From Metabacillus litoralis (lineage in GTDB: Bacteria > Bacillota > Bacilli > Bacillales > Bacillaceae), in assembly GCF_007994985.1 (NCBI RefSeq), contig NZ_VOQF01000004.1, positions 1 through 64,000 on the forward strand: a DNA stretch of 64,000 nt, read 5' to 3'. Position 1 is the stretch's first letter. Each line of letters opens with the position of its first letter. Under the pieces are notes generated by a model. That model saw only the letters and a program-made list of their open reading frames with translations. It had not been told where the DNA came from and did not search any database. Made by a program: the position numbers and the translations under genes. Shown here piece by piece: positions 9,887 to 18,218 of this stretch.

Positions 9887-10801
9887 TTATAAAATGAATT
9901 CATCTATCTTTTGGACTAATTCACTTATTTCGGGCTTACTGATTTGTGCACTAGCACCTACCATCTGACCTTTATGTCGTAAATCATTTGTAATAAGAGA
10001 AGAGAAAATCACAACAGGAAGAATACTTAGTTGTTGATCTTCTTTAATCCTCTTAGTTAAATGATGTCCATCCATTTGAGGCATTTCTACGTCAGTTATT
10101 ACCAGTTGGACTACATCTTCAATTGCTTTTCCTGATTTTGCAATTGCTTGAAGATATAGAAGTGCATCTTTACCATTTTCAAAGAAATCTAAATCTACAA
10201 ATCCAGCCTCATTTAATGTTTCTTGTAATAGTTTACGCAACAGAGGTGAATCCTCAGCAACAACCAGTTTTTTTGTAGATCGTTCTCTCTTACCTAATTT
10301 TTTGACTTGTTCTACATTTATACCAGATTCTGGATTGATATCTAAAACAATTTTTTCAAAATCGAGCATTAAAACCATCTCGTCTTGTATCTTTACAACA
10401 CCTGTAATTTGACTTTCAAATCCTTGATACATTCCAGAAGGTTTTTCAATTTTCTCCCATGAAATGCGATGAATCTGTGATACTGAATGTACATGAAAAA
10501 CAACCTTCGTTTTATTAAATTCAGTAACAATATATTTTTCATCTCTTTGGTTATCACTAGGCCCAAAACCTAAAACCTTTGCAACATCCACAACTGGTAA
10601 TATTTCTCCTCTAATATCAATAATGCCTTCTATATTCGGATGAGAATGTGGAATTTTAGTAACTTGTAAAGGCTGAATAATCTCTTTTACTTTTATAACA
10701 TTAATTCCAAACTTATTATTACCTACACTAAATTCCACAATCTCAAGTTCATTTGTTCCACTTTCAAGCAAAATACCTTTTTGTTGTTCCATACTTTTCA
10801 T
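9887..10801 (-). CDS. cheV: Chemotaxis coupling protein CheV
   Basis: A 304-residue fusion of a CheW domain (residues 18-155) and a receiver domain (175-304). It couples chemoreceptors to the CheA kinase and takes part in adaptation. The receiver has the acid pair in VVAEDSPLLRKLL, the phosphoacceptor Asp237 in VITDVEMPQMDG, and the conserved Ser/Lys in IFSSL and ISKPE. The sequence is very close to B. subtilis CheV throughout. GGAAGGATGA lies before the ATG; a second in-frame ATG is at 10792. It lies between the ykyB and patA equivalents, as in B. subtilis. Confidence 0.96.
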   Translation of the reverse strand: MKSMEQQKGILLESGTNELEIVEFSVGNNKFGINVIKVKEIIQPLQVTKIPHSHPNIEGIIDIRGEILPVVDVAKVLGFGPSDNQRDEKYIVTEFNKTKVVFHVHSVSQIHRISWEKIEKPSGMYQGFESQITGVVKIQDEMVLMLDFEKIVLDINPESGINVEQVKKLGKRERSTKKLVVAEDSPLLRKLLQETLNEAGFVDLDFFENGKDALLYLQAIAKSGKAIEDVVQLVITDVEMPQMDGHHLTKRIKEDQQLSILPVVIFSSLITNDLRHKGQMVGASAQISKPEISELVQKIDEFIL

Positions 10802-10956
10802 TCATCCTTCCATGAGTACTACTCTGTATTCATTATATCGGCTATTGTTAGGATAATGTAAAGAGGATATTGCATTTTGAAAGAAAATTATAGTAAAAAT
10901 TTAAAAAAGTAAGAGCATGTCCCAATTTCTCTTAAAAGCTTGGATATCTTCCAAGC

Positions 10957-11607
10957 TTAATATAAATAATCCATTACTCTTTCATCAGCAAGATTTGTGT
11001 CGATTGGGCATTTTTTTGCATCACGTCCGTATTGCCATAACCATACATTCCCTTTACAATCTGGTGAAACAGGATTAAACCTCGGAGCTTTCCTCTCTGA
11101 TGTTGTTCCTACATCAGGTTCGGCACTCCATAGTATTGTCTGAACAGCCACTTCCTTATTATCATGAACTGCTTGGCAATATGCTTCATTAAAATCTCCT
11201 TCAACTGGATCATTAAAGATACCAGATTTGTACCCTGAAGGTATTAGTGTTTCCACCCACCCTCTTATCCAAGCAGAATCAACATTAAAAAACTTCTCTA
11301 TTTTTGCAAAAATAATAGTATCTGTTGGTATCCCAAGTCTTCTTGCGTGGAAAACTGCATTTCTTGCGGCTAATTGAGCTTCTTCATATCCGGTAGCTTC
11401 TTTTACCACATTATATATAGGAATAATCTTAATATTCTTACTTTTAATAAACCCTATTTCAGATTTGGATAGACCACTTGATGTATTTTGTAATTCTGTT
11501 AGAGATCTACCCCAATACTTTGGTATTCCAAAATGTTTTTTCACACAATCATATAGCTCCTGGTTCACAGGAATAGCTGAATCAACTCCCCAGATTTTCC
11601 GTGCCAT
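10957..11607 (-). CDS. DUF1906/Rv2525c-like glycoside hydrolase-like domain protein
   Basis: A 216-residue single-domain protein beginning MARKIWGVDSAIPVN. The pattern WGVDSA, a WGRSL segment, IKIIPIYN, AARNAVFHARRLGIP, IFAKIEKFF and a C-terminal WLWQYG is that of the DUF1906 TIM-barrel family, related to GH25 lysozymes and to Rv2525c. No signal peptide is visible. The real substrate is unknown; a role on peptidoglycan or the spore is a guess. The frame continues 12 codons upstream, but the internal ATG after AAAGGTTG gives the better start. Confidence 0.72.
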   Translation of the reverse strand: MARKIWGVDSAIPVNQELYDCVKKHFGIPKYWGRSLTELQNTSSGLSKSEIGFIKSKNIKIIPIYNVVKEATGYEEAQLAARNAVFHARRLGIPTDTIIFAKIEKFFNVDSAWIRGWVETLIPSGYKSGIFNDPVEGDFNEAYCQAVHDNKEVAVQTILWSAEPDVGTTSERKAPRFNPVSPDCKGNVWLWQYGRDAKKCPIDTNLADERVMDYLY

Positions 11608-11834
11608 TAAAATACACAACCTTTCTGTAATAGCTCTTACCATATATATGTAAAGTAAGGGTTGTCTAAATCATAAAGTTTAGCTCTACACTTCAAATAC
11701 ATGTTTATTTTGTTATAAAGCCATGATATAACTGAAGACATTTATCATATGAGTCTGATCTTTTCATTTTTTTGTTATTATTAGAATAAATAAAATTAAT
11801 GCAATTGTGTTACTCTCTTGTTATAATCTCCTTG

Positions 11835-11851
11835 TAAATCGTTTATACGAT
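11835..11851. promoter_or_regulatory. Leader palindrome ahead of the purine permease gene
   Basis: AATCGT and ACGATT form a 6-bp inverted repeat about 45 bases before the start, downstream of a TATAAT box at about 11818. It could be an operator or a short leader hairpin. The leader does not show the conserved core of the purine riboswitch. Confidence 0.3.
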
Positions 11852-11893
11852 TAAACGGGATGGGTTGAGGGTTACACTTGAGGAAGGTATACA

Positions 11894-13180
11894 TTGGATA
11901 GATTTTTTAAATTAAAAGAAAATGGTACATCTTTTAAAACTGAAATTCTTGCAGGAACAGTTTCATTTTTCACAATTGTTTATATTGTGGTGGTGAATGC
12001 ATCTATTTTATCAGATGCTGGAATTCCGTTAGAAGCTGGCATCATTGCTACTGTTTTAACTTCTATTGCCGGATGCTTTATTATGGGCTTATGGGGTAAT
12101 ACGCCTATTATCCTAGTTCCAGGTATGGGTGTGAATGCCTTGTTCACTTATACAATCGTCCTTGGAATGGATTTAAAATGGCAAGAGGGTTTAGCAGTTG
12201 TCTTTGTGTCTGGTATTTTATTTACGATTATTGCATTTACAAAGCTTGCAACAATCATATCAGAGTCGATTCCACATTCATTGAAGGAAGCAATTACAGT
12301 CGGAATTGGTTTTTTCCTCACCTTTATTGGACTCCAAAAAGGCGGAATAGTTGTATTAAGTGAAGATACATATGTTGCATTAGGCGATTTTAGTGAAACA
12401 AGTGTTGTATTAACGATCATTACATTGCTCATAACAGTAGCATTATTTGCGAAGCAAATTCCGGGGAACTTCTTAATTAGTATCATTTTAGGCACTCTAC
12501 TTGCTGCAATGTTTGGTGATGTTTCCTTTGATACAACTACAAACACAATTGATGCATTTCATTCCTATTTTGATGTCTTAGGAGCGATGTCGTTTGAGCG
12601 CTTGATTGATTTAACTTTTTGGACTGCCACCTTTTCATTAACAATGGTCATAGTTTTTGAAAATATAGGGTTAGTGTTCGGTCAAGTTCATATGATAAAT
12701 CGACCTAAAACGTATAAACGATCACTACAAGCAAATGCTTTATCAACAATAACATCTGGTGTTTTTGGATCAAGTCCAACTGTAAGTACAGTTGAAACAG
12801 CTGCAGGCATAACCGCAGGAGGCCGTACAGGATTAACTTCTATCACAACTGGTACACTTTTTTTAACTTCTTTATTATTTTTACCATTTATCAAAGTGAT
12901 ACCAGATAGTGCAATTGCTCCAATTTTAATTTTAATAGGAAGTTTGATGATCCAAAACATAAAACATATTGATCTGGACGATTTCAGTGAAAGCTTCCCA
13001 GCTTTTCTAATTATTGCGTTAATTCCATTAACTTATAGTATTGTTGACGGAATGGCTTTTGGTTTTATTATGTATCCACTACTTAAAATTATCTTAAAAA
13101 GAACACATGACGTAAAAATGCCACTTTATTTTATTGCTTTATTATTTTTATTAAATTTCATTTTCCATTCATTGCATTAA
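11894..13180 (+). CDS. NCS2-family purine permease (AzgA/PbuG/PbuO type)
   Basis: A 428-residue nucleobase transporter with the 12-14 hydrophobic segments of the NCS2/UraA fold. PGMGVNALFTYTIVLG in TM3 and TVETAAGITAGGRTGLTS in TM10 are the substrate-site motifs of the AzgA-like branch, which takes up adenine, guanine or hypoxanthine with protons. Which purine it prefers cannot be read from sequence. Translation starts at TTG, 6 bases after AGGAAGG. The gene stands alone in an accessory block between cheV and patA. Confidence 0.88.
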   Translation: MDRFFKLKENGTSFKTEILAGTVSFFTIVYIVVVNASILSDAGIPLEAGIIATVLTSIAGCFIMGLWGNTPIILVPGMGVNALFTYTIVLGMDLKWQEGLAVVFVSGILFTIIAFTKLATIISESIPHSLKEAITVGIGFFLTFIGLQKGGIVVLSEDTYVALGDFSETSVVLTIITLLITVALFAKQIPGNFLISIILGTLLAAMFGDVSFDTTTNTIDAFHSYFDVLGAMSFERLIDLTFWTATFSLTMVIVFENIGLVFGQVHMINRPKTYKRSLQANALSTITSGVFGSSPTVSTVETAAGITAGGRTGLTSITTGTLFLTSLLFLPFIKVIPDSAIAPILILIGSLMIQNIKHIDLDDFSESFPAFLIIALIPLTYSIVDGMAFGFIMYPLLKIILKRTHDVKMPLYFIALLFLLNFIFHSLH

Positions 13181-13218
13181 TATTTTTGGCTTTTAACATC
13201 TTTATCTATAGAAGCTTC

Positions 13219-13262
13219 AATGGGTTTATCCTAACAAATTTGTTAGGATAAACCCATTTTTT
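13219..13262 (+). terminator. Intrinsic terminator of the purine permease gene
   Basis: Perfect long stem in which AATGGGTTTATCCTAACA pairs with TGTTAGGATAAACCCATT, followed by TTTTTTG. One of the strongest terminators in the window. Confidence 0.92.
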
Positions 13263-13478
13263 GTTTTGTATAGTTTGTTTTTATTTTTATTCAAAAAAAG
13301 AAAACTGTATTTAGTTTAGTACTTCTATTCTTCCTGTTAGTACCTCTTTTAGATCAATAAAGGTTTAAAATAATATGCATTTCATTAAAATCCTTTGTAT
13401 AAAAATCAATAATAAACTGCACAATATTAAGAGATATGAGCATTTTTCTAAAAAATCATTAATTTCTGAGGTGAATAA

Positions 13479-13880
13479 ATGAGACATTTTATCTTATTAA
13501 TTGCTCTATTATCATTAACAGCTTGTAATAATGATAACCAAGGAGCAAATAATATTAATGATCAAGGAACTAATAATAATGAATTTGAAATACTTGAAAC
13601 TCGAAACAATCAAGCAAATAGCAATGATGAAATGTTAGTTAAGTCAAGAGATATCATTGAATTAGAAGAGAATACGAATGAATCAGTAAGACAGTCATTA
13701 GCTGAAAACTTAGTTAAAGAAAAAATTGATAGAGATGAAAATTTAGTTGTTCAGTATGATCATAAAGAAGAAAACCACTACATTATACATGTTTATTCAG
13801 TTAATGATGTAGTGGAAAATAGCGAACAATGGTATATGGTAGATTTAGGTTCAAAGCAAGTTGAACCTTTGAAACAATAA
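13479..13880 (+). CDS. Small asparagine-rich lipoprotein
   Basis: A 133-residue secreted lipoprotein. A short hydrophobic signal ends in the lipobox LTAC (cysteine at residue 16), followed by an asparagine-rich linker (NNDNQGANNINDQGTNNNE). The C-terminal half is acidic with a small alternating pattern (VVQYDHKEENHYIIHVYSV) that could form a beta-sheet domain. I do not recognise a family. GAGGTGAATAA precedes the ATG, and a strong terminator follows. It could be a spore-associated or sensor-linked lipoprotein, since it is convergent with a histidine kinase gene. Confidence 0.75.
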   Translation: MRHFILLIALLSLTACNNDNQGANNINDQGTNNNEFEILETRNNQANSNDEMLVKSRDIIELEENTNESVRQSLAENLVKEKIDRDENLVVQYDHKEENHYIIHVYSVNDVVENSEQWYMVDLGSKQVEPLKQ

Positions 13881-13908
13881 GTAAAAAAATCACAATGAAA
13901 GATTAACT

Positions 13909-13938
13909 GAAAAAGCTGACAAATTGTCAGCTTTTTTT
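13909..13938. terminator. Terminator between the lipoprotein and kinase genes
   Basis: AAAAAGCTGAC pairs with GTCAGCTTTTT across a 5-base loop, followed by T residues on the plus strand. It overlaps the 3' end of the convergent kinase gene. Confidence 0.85.
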
Positions 13939-15108
13939 TGATACAAGTTGAAAGGTTATAGTTACTGTCGTCCCTTTTCCTAATTCACTTTCATAATCAA
14001 TTGTTCCACCTAGTTGTCTGATTAGTCGATTAGTAATCATGCTTCCTAACCCAGTCCCCTTTGTTTTAGTTGTATAAAAAGGTAAACCAATTTGTTTTAG
14101 TTCGTCTTTTGTCATGCCTTTTCCATTGTCCTTAATAACAATGGTGACTACTTCATTTTGATAATCAACTAAATTTGAGATCTTGACAACGCCTCTTTTA
14201 TCGATTGATTCAATTGCATTTTTTATAACATTCAGTAATGATTGTTTAATATGCTGGGTATCGCCCTTTACATAACAATTCTCAGCATTATCATATTCCA
14301 GTGTTACATTTGAAAAAGTTCCTAAAGGTCTTAATAATTCAATTGAATCCATTAATATCTTGTCAATATTCACATTAGAAAGTTCAAATGGTTCAGGCTT
14401 TGCTAACTTAAGATAATTCGTAATGATCATATTCGTTCGATCAAGTTCTTCTAAGATAAGTGGTGAAAACTGCTTAAGTTTTTCATCAACTGTGTCCTGT
14501 TGCATAAATTGAATAAATCCCCTAACAGTTGTAATAGGATTACGTATTTCATGAGCAATTGAAGCAGCCATTTGACCTGTCGTTGTTAGCTTATCCATAT
14601 AAACCATTTCATCAAATTGTTTATTAAATTTAATTAGAGTTTCAATTATATATATGATTGAAATAAATGTTACAAAAAAAGCAATGAAATACACAATATA
14701 GAAGGTCAGTTCAAGAAAGGAAACACTAAAATAGATAATAACAATATAGATTATTAAGTAAATAAGAGCAATACAAGAAGCGTTTAGAATACGGAAAGTT
14801 GATAAATGAAACCTTCTTCTAAATATTAAGGCAATGATAAAAGCTGTAACTGAAACAAGTACACCAATATGCAAAAATGTACCTCCAATTATTATCCTTA
14901 TAATTGAAACGATAATAACAGTAATTAAGCCGGGAACCCACCCTGCATAAAGTGTTACAACTAATATTGCAATCATTCTTAAATCAAAATTCGTTTCACC
15001 TAAAGTTTCAATTGGATATGCCATACAAAGTGTTGCTCCAAAAGCACTTATTATGCCGTATAAGGCTTTTTGTTTGAAAGATAGTTGAAAGTTTTTCTGA
15101 AACGGCAA
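13927..15108 (-). CDS. KinB-like membrane sensor histidine kinase (5TM-LYT type); true start uncertain
   Basis: At least 393 residues. Residues 15-160 form about five membrane segments of the 5TM-5TMR_LYT kind. The cytoplasmic kinase core follows: HisKA with phosphoaccepting His186 in AASIAHEIRNPITTVRGF, N box NVIKNAIES, G1 DNGKGM and G2 GTGLG. Topology and sequence resemble B. subtilis KinB, a phosphorelay kinase for sporulation. No response regulator is adjacent. The coordinates use the first canonical start, a TTG at 15108, which has no ribosome binding site. The frame stays open for another membrane-like segment up to a GGAGGT at 15193-15198, so translation probably begins at a non-canonical codon near 15183. 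Confidence 0.85.
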   Translation of the reverse strand: MPFQKNFQLSFKQKALYGIISAFGATLCMAYPIETLGETNFDLRMIAILVVTLYAGWVPGLITVIIVSIIRIIIGGTFLHIGVLVSVTAFIIALIFRRRFHLSTFRILNASCIALIYLIIYIVIIYFSVSFLELTFYIVYFIAFFVTFISIIYIIETLIKFNKQFDEMVYMDKLTTTGQMAASIAHEIRNPITTVRGFIQFMQQDTVDEKLKQFSPLILEELDRTNMIITNYLKLAKPEPFELSNVNIDKILMDSIELLRPLGTFSNVTLEYDNAENCYVKGDTQHIKQSLLNVIKNAIESIDKRGVVKISNLVDYQNEVVTIVIKDNGKGMTKDELKQIGLPFYTTKTKGTGLGSMITNRLIRQLGGTIDYESELGKGTTVTITFQLVSKKS

Positions 15109-15209
15109 AAATAAATTAGCATTAAAAGTAAGTGAAAATAAAATTGTAACGTTAACAATTAGTGGCTTAATGATTGAAATAATAACAAGTTTACCTCCAA
15201 AGAACTCAA

Positions 15210-15510
15210 TTTTTAAGAATTTCTATTAATTGAATTGTTAATTTTTCCGTACTTTACGTATTCACAATTGCATCAATTAAACAAAAGGTACACATTTTTA
15301 CTTGCTGAAAAGATAAATATAGAATACCAATTTTTTATATACCGACGCAAACCAGTAAATTGTAAAACCTAATCATTTTAAGAATTAGCATAACTTAGCA
15401 ATTACTACCCCTCTCATAGCACAATAGACCTTACTCGTTAAGTGTTTTTCATGAGAAAAAAGATCTATAAATACTCCACAATTCTCCTTTATTATAAAAT
15501 TTACAGTTTC
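15210..15510. other. Intergenic region between the kinase and GGDEF genes
   Basis: Roughly 300 AT-rich bases between divergent genes. I see no additional gene or strong hairpin; it should contain the kinase promoter. Confidence 0.4.
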
Positions 15511-15538
15511 TTAACAAAATTTTGGAAATCAATATAGT
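15511..15538 (+). promoter_or_regulatory. Candidate sigma-A promoter of the GGDEF gene
   Basis: TTAACA and TATAGT are separated by 16 bases, about 45 bases ahead of the start codon of the GGDEF gene. Consensus match only. Confidence 0.45.
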
Positions 15539-15584
15539 AAAATAGAAGTAAGTATTAAGCCTATGTATATTGGAGTCGTTGAAG

Positions 15585-16535
15585 ATGTTAAGTATAGGAG
15601 ATATATCAGAAAACGTACCTGTTGTTACTTTGAAAACGAAAAGCTCAGACGTAAATATTATTTTTGAGGAACAACCTAATCTGGAGGGAATAGTAGTTGC
15701 TGGAAACAACAAACCCTTAGGTCTTGTTATGAAAGCTCAATTCTACAAGAAAATCTCTGTAAAATATGGGTTTGATTTGTTTATGGGAAGACCCATTGAA
15801 TTGGTCATGGACACTAAACCATTACTTGTTGACTATTTTGATCCAATTACAAAGGTAAGCTCTTTAGCTATGGATCGTGAACAAGCTAACTTATATGATT
15901 ATGTTGTTGTGACAAAGGATGATAAGCTACAAGGAATTGTCAGTATAAAAAATTTACTCATTAAACTTGCAGAAGAGCAAGTAAATCAAGCAATGTATAC
16001 AAATCCTTTATCTGGATTACCAGGTAATGTTTTAATCGAGGAAAAAATCTCGGAATATCTTATTAATAGAAATAAGGATTTTTCTCTTTTATATATCGAT
16101 CTAGATCACTTCAAGGAATATAATGATACATACGGTTTTAAAAAAGGTGATTTGCTATTAAAGGAGATCTCAAATTTACTAAGTAAAAATGTCTTATTAA
16201 ACAACTACGACTCCTCTTTTGTTGGGCATATAGGTGGCGATGATTTTGTTGCTATATTGCCACACTATAATTATCAACAAATTTGTCAGTTACTAATAAC
16301 AGAATTCGATATCCGATTAAAACAATATTATAATGAAATCGATTGGAAAAATAAATTTGTATACACTAAAAGTAGAAACGGGCAATTTCGTAATGTCCCC
16401 CTAGTCTCCCTTTCAATTGCTGTTGTGACAAATAAACAAGATGAGTTTCATTCAATAGAAGATGTAAGTAAAATAGCTGCAGAAGTAAAAACACAATGTA
16501 AAGAAAAAGGTGGAAGCTGCTATATATGCTTCTAA
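15585..16535 (+). CDS. CBS-domain diguanylate cyclase (GGDEF)
   Basis: A 316-residue cytoplasmic protein. The first 130 residues look like a CBS-domain pair, a module that binds adenosine nucleotides (VVTLKTKSSDVN, GIVVAGNNKPLGLVMK, LQGIVSIKNLL). The C-terminal half is a GGDEF domain with NPLSGLPGN, LLYIDLDHFKEYNDTYGF and the signature GHIGGDDFVAI. GGDDF keeps the residues needed for GTP and metal binding, so synthesis of cyclic di-GMP is plausible. TTGGAG lies 9 bases before the ATG at 15585; an in-frame TTG at 15570 overlaps that site and is less likely. Confidence 0.88.
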   Translation: MLSIGDISENVPVVTLKTKSSDVNIIFEEQPNLEGIVVAGNNKPLGLVMKAQFYKKISVKYGFDLFMGRPIELVMDTKPLLVDYFDPITKVSSLAMDREQANLYDYVVVTKDDKLQGIVSIKNLLIKLAEEQVNQAMYTNPLSGLPGNVLIEEKISEYLINRNKDFSLLYIDLDHFKEYNDTYGFKKGDLLLKEISNLLSKNVLLNNYDSSFVGHIGGDDFVAILPHYNYQQICQLLITEFDIRLKQYYNEIDWKNKFVYTKSRNGQFRNVPLVSLSIAVVTNKQDEFHSIEDVSKIAAEVKTQCKEKGGSCYICF

Positions 16536-16586
16536 AGATTATCATGGTATATCAAGAATTATTCTTCCCTCAAGCGCCAGCGCCAC

Positions 16587-16778
16587 ATCTGATAGGCTCT
16601 CAGTTTGTAGACAAAGTATAATTCACAACCCCACAGAGTGATTAAAAACAATTGACTTTCGAGGCACAAAGCTTTGTCAGAAGCGAAGTTGCTCTGTTTG
16701 GAAATTAGAACAACCGCAGCAGGGATAGTAACGAAGAAAGCGAACGTTTGTCAACAATCTAAAGAGCCCGATGTGATG
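16587..16778. repeat. MITE-like inverted-repeat element (family D)
   Basis: About 192 bp bounded by imperfect terminal inverted repeats of some 33 bp: the left end has GGCTCTCAGTTTGTAGACAAA, and the right end read backwards has GGCTCTTTAGATTGTTGACAAA, written here with their flanking ATC. It carries no open frame. Its right end forms the terminator stem at 16761-16789. Only one copy is in the window, so calling it a mobile element is an inference. Confidence 0.5.
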
Positions 16779-16789
16779 GGCTCTTTTTT
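16761..16789 (+). terminator. Intrinsic terminator
   Basis: AAAGAGCCC pairs with GGGCTCTTT across an 8-base loop and is followed by TTT. It may terminate transcription from the GGDEF gene. Confidence 0.75.
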
Positions 16790-16878
16790 CATCTTCATTC
16801 TTTCTTCAAAAGGACATTCACCTATACATAAAAACTGCATAATGTAAATTTGAAAGTAATGAGGGGAGAGAATTTAAT

Positions 16879-17454
16879 ATGTATCCATATAATCAATTAT
16901 CAGGGCATTATTATGGTTCCCAGCCAATTAACAATCAAGGTATGTATCCACAAGCATCTATTGAATCAGTAGAATTCAGTAATGATTACTCTAGATTTCC
17001 TGGCCAAGGTGATTTTAATCCAGGATTGGGGCAAGGACCTGGTCAAGGGGGCTTTTACCCAGGATTCGGGCAAGGACCTGGCCAAGGGGGCTTTTACCCA
17101 GGATTTGGGCAAGGACCTGGCCAAGGGGGCTTTTACCCAGGATTTGGGCAGGGACCTGGCCAAGGTGACTTTGATCCGGGATTCGGGCAAGGACCTCCAC
17201 AAGGGCCACCACCTAGTGACATTCCACCTGTACAACAAAATCAGTTTGAAGCTTTTGCAGTTGATCCTGGTGGAATACGTGGTTGTCTTTATCGTTTCAC
17301 CTATATACGCCTAAACAACGGTCGTGGTTTTTGGTTTTATCCTACTTTTGTTGGGAGAAACTCTGTTGCGGGATACCGTTGGCGTCGAAGACAATACCGT
17401 TGGGAATATTTTGGAATTGATTTAGATCGTATTCGTTCTTTTAGTTGTAGATAG
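16879..17454 (+). CDS. Glycine/proline-rich tandem-repeat protein, possibly spore surface
   Basis: A 191-residue protein in three parts. Residues 1-45 are rich in Tyr, Asn and Gln. Residues 46-115 are a tandem array of a 13-residue unit, GQGPGQGGFYPGF, encoded by nearly identical 39-bp DNA repeats; three units are exact and the outer ones vary. The last 65 residues are a non-repetitive aromatic and basic domain (CLYRFTYIRLNNGRGFWFYP, SVAGYRWRRRQYRWEYFG). There is no signal peptide. The composition resembles coat or exosporium proteins of spore formers; that role is an inference. GAGGGGAGAG precedes the ATG. Confidence 0.82.
   Translation: MYPYNQLSGHYYGSQPINNQGMYPQASIESVEFSNDYSRFPGQGDFNPGLGQGPGQGGFYPGFGQGPGQGGFYPGFGQGPGQGGFYPGFGQGPGQGDFDPGFGQGPPQGPPPSDIPPVQQNQFEAFAVDPGGIRGCLYRFTYIRLNNGRGFWFYPTFVGRNSVAGYRWRRRQYRWEYFGIDLDRIRSFSCR
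17025..17200 (+). repeat. 39-bp tandem repeats inside the glycine-rich gene
   Basis: Four to five in-frame copies of a 39-bp unit, each starting near GGGCAAGGACCTGG, with only a few silent differences between copies. Because the unit is a multiple of three, copy-number change keeps the frame. The near identity suggests recent expansion. Confidence 0.85.
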
Positions 17455-17473
17455 AATATAGATTTGTCTTTAG

Positions 17474-17503
17474 AGGAATCGAATTCACTTCGGTTCTTTT
17501 TTT
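17474..17503 (+). terminator. Terminator of the glycine-rich repeat gene
   Basis: GAATCGAA pairs with TTCGGTTC (one G-T pair), followed by a run of seven T, 20 bases after the stop codon. Confidence 0.7.
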
Positions 17504-17729
17504 GTGAGTTCAGAAAGTAAAGATAAGCCTTTAACTCCCTACGATAAATTAACATCGATTAAGTTAGATTTAGGTTTGTTACCTTTTTTCCTCTTTCTCA
17601 CTTTCCTACCAGTTTGTCCAGCGATAACCAAGGAGCTTAAGTCTGAATGGTAGCAATTTCATAAATAAAAGGAACTGTAAAAGTAAATAATATTTTTGCA
17701 TCAAAAAACTCGCTTGGAGGTTTTTAAAC

Positions 17730-17855
17730 ATGACCAAACGTAATCGAAAAACAAAATCTGGTTTACAAACAGCAAAGTCTATTACAGATCCTGAAATTGC
17801 AAAAGAGCTTTCTCCAACAAATAAAAAAGCAGAAAAAACTCATCCAAGAACATAA
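17730..17855 (+). CDS. Small basic protein, 41 residues
   Basis: MTKRNRKTKSGLQTAKSITD starts a 41-residue, lysine-rich, hydrophilic protein with no cysteine, tryptophan or membrane segment. GGAGG lies 9 bases before the ATG, which makes this a credible gene despite its size. The composition is like small acid-soluble or other minor spore proteins of Bacillus, but I do not recognise the family. Confidence 0.6.
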   Translation: MTKRNRKTKSGLQTAKSITDPEIAKELSPTNKKAEKTHPRT

Positions 17856-17904
17856 TAATACTAAAAAACTACTTGTATTTTACCTCTTTTGTACTTTAAA
17901 TAAA

Positions 17905-17969
17905 AAGGCTTTACTTAGGAAGATATATAAGAGCAATAATAGTGCTCTATTCTTCCTATGTAAAACCTT
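17905..17969. terminator. Long two-part hairpin between the small ORFs
   Basis: AAGGCTTTACTTAGGAAGA pairs with TCTTCCTATGTAAAACCTT with few mismatches, and an inner AGAGCA/TGCTCT stem closes the loop. It lies between convergent small genes and could be a bidirectional terminator, although the T run is short. Confidence 0.55.
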
Positions 17970-17979
17970 CATTAATTGC

Positions 17980-18165
17980 TTATACATTTAAAATGCTTTT
18001 ATGCTCGTTAACTAATAAATTTCGCCTCTTAGCATGATTAATAATTGTTTGTATTTCATTTTTATAAAAGCGAATTTGGTTAATTGTTAAGGCATAAAAC
18101 ATTTCTGTTTCAAGTTTATTAATCAATTTACGTTCTTTATCTGTTAACAATGTTTGATCTGTCAA
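17980..18165 (-). CDS. Small conserved-looking protein, 61 residues
   Basis: A 61-residue, highly charged and probably helical protein (TDKERKLINKLETEMFYALT, INHAKRRNLL). Translation would start at TTG, 5 bases after GAGGTGAG, which is a strong site and supports a real gene. I do not know the family or function. It is followed on the same strand by nothing and lies just upstream of, and codirectional with the end of, corA; it could share regulation but not an operon, as it is downstream of corA's stop. Confidence 0.55.
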   Translation of the reverse strand: MTDQTLLTDKERKLINKLETEMFYALTINQIRFYKNEIQTIINHAKRRNLLVNEHKSILNV

Positions 18166-18218
18166 AGTTACTCACCTCGTATATACGATACGTTTGATTT
18201 ATTAATTTTAAGTCGGTA

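Noticed and set aside
11700-11893. Purine riboswitch ahead of the NCS2 permease gene
   Set aside because: The conserved loops of the guanine/adenine aptamer are not present; there is only a short palindrome and a TATAAT box.
17025-17200. CRISPR-like array
   Set aside because: The 39-bp units are contiguous with no spacers and encode a glycine-rich protein.
16966-17314. Open frames of 65 to 110 codons on both strands across the 39-bp repeats
   Set aside because: They are side effects of the repeat length being a multiple of three; none has a start signal, and codon use fits only the frame at 16879.
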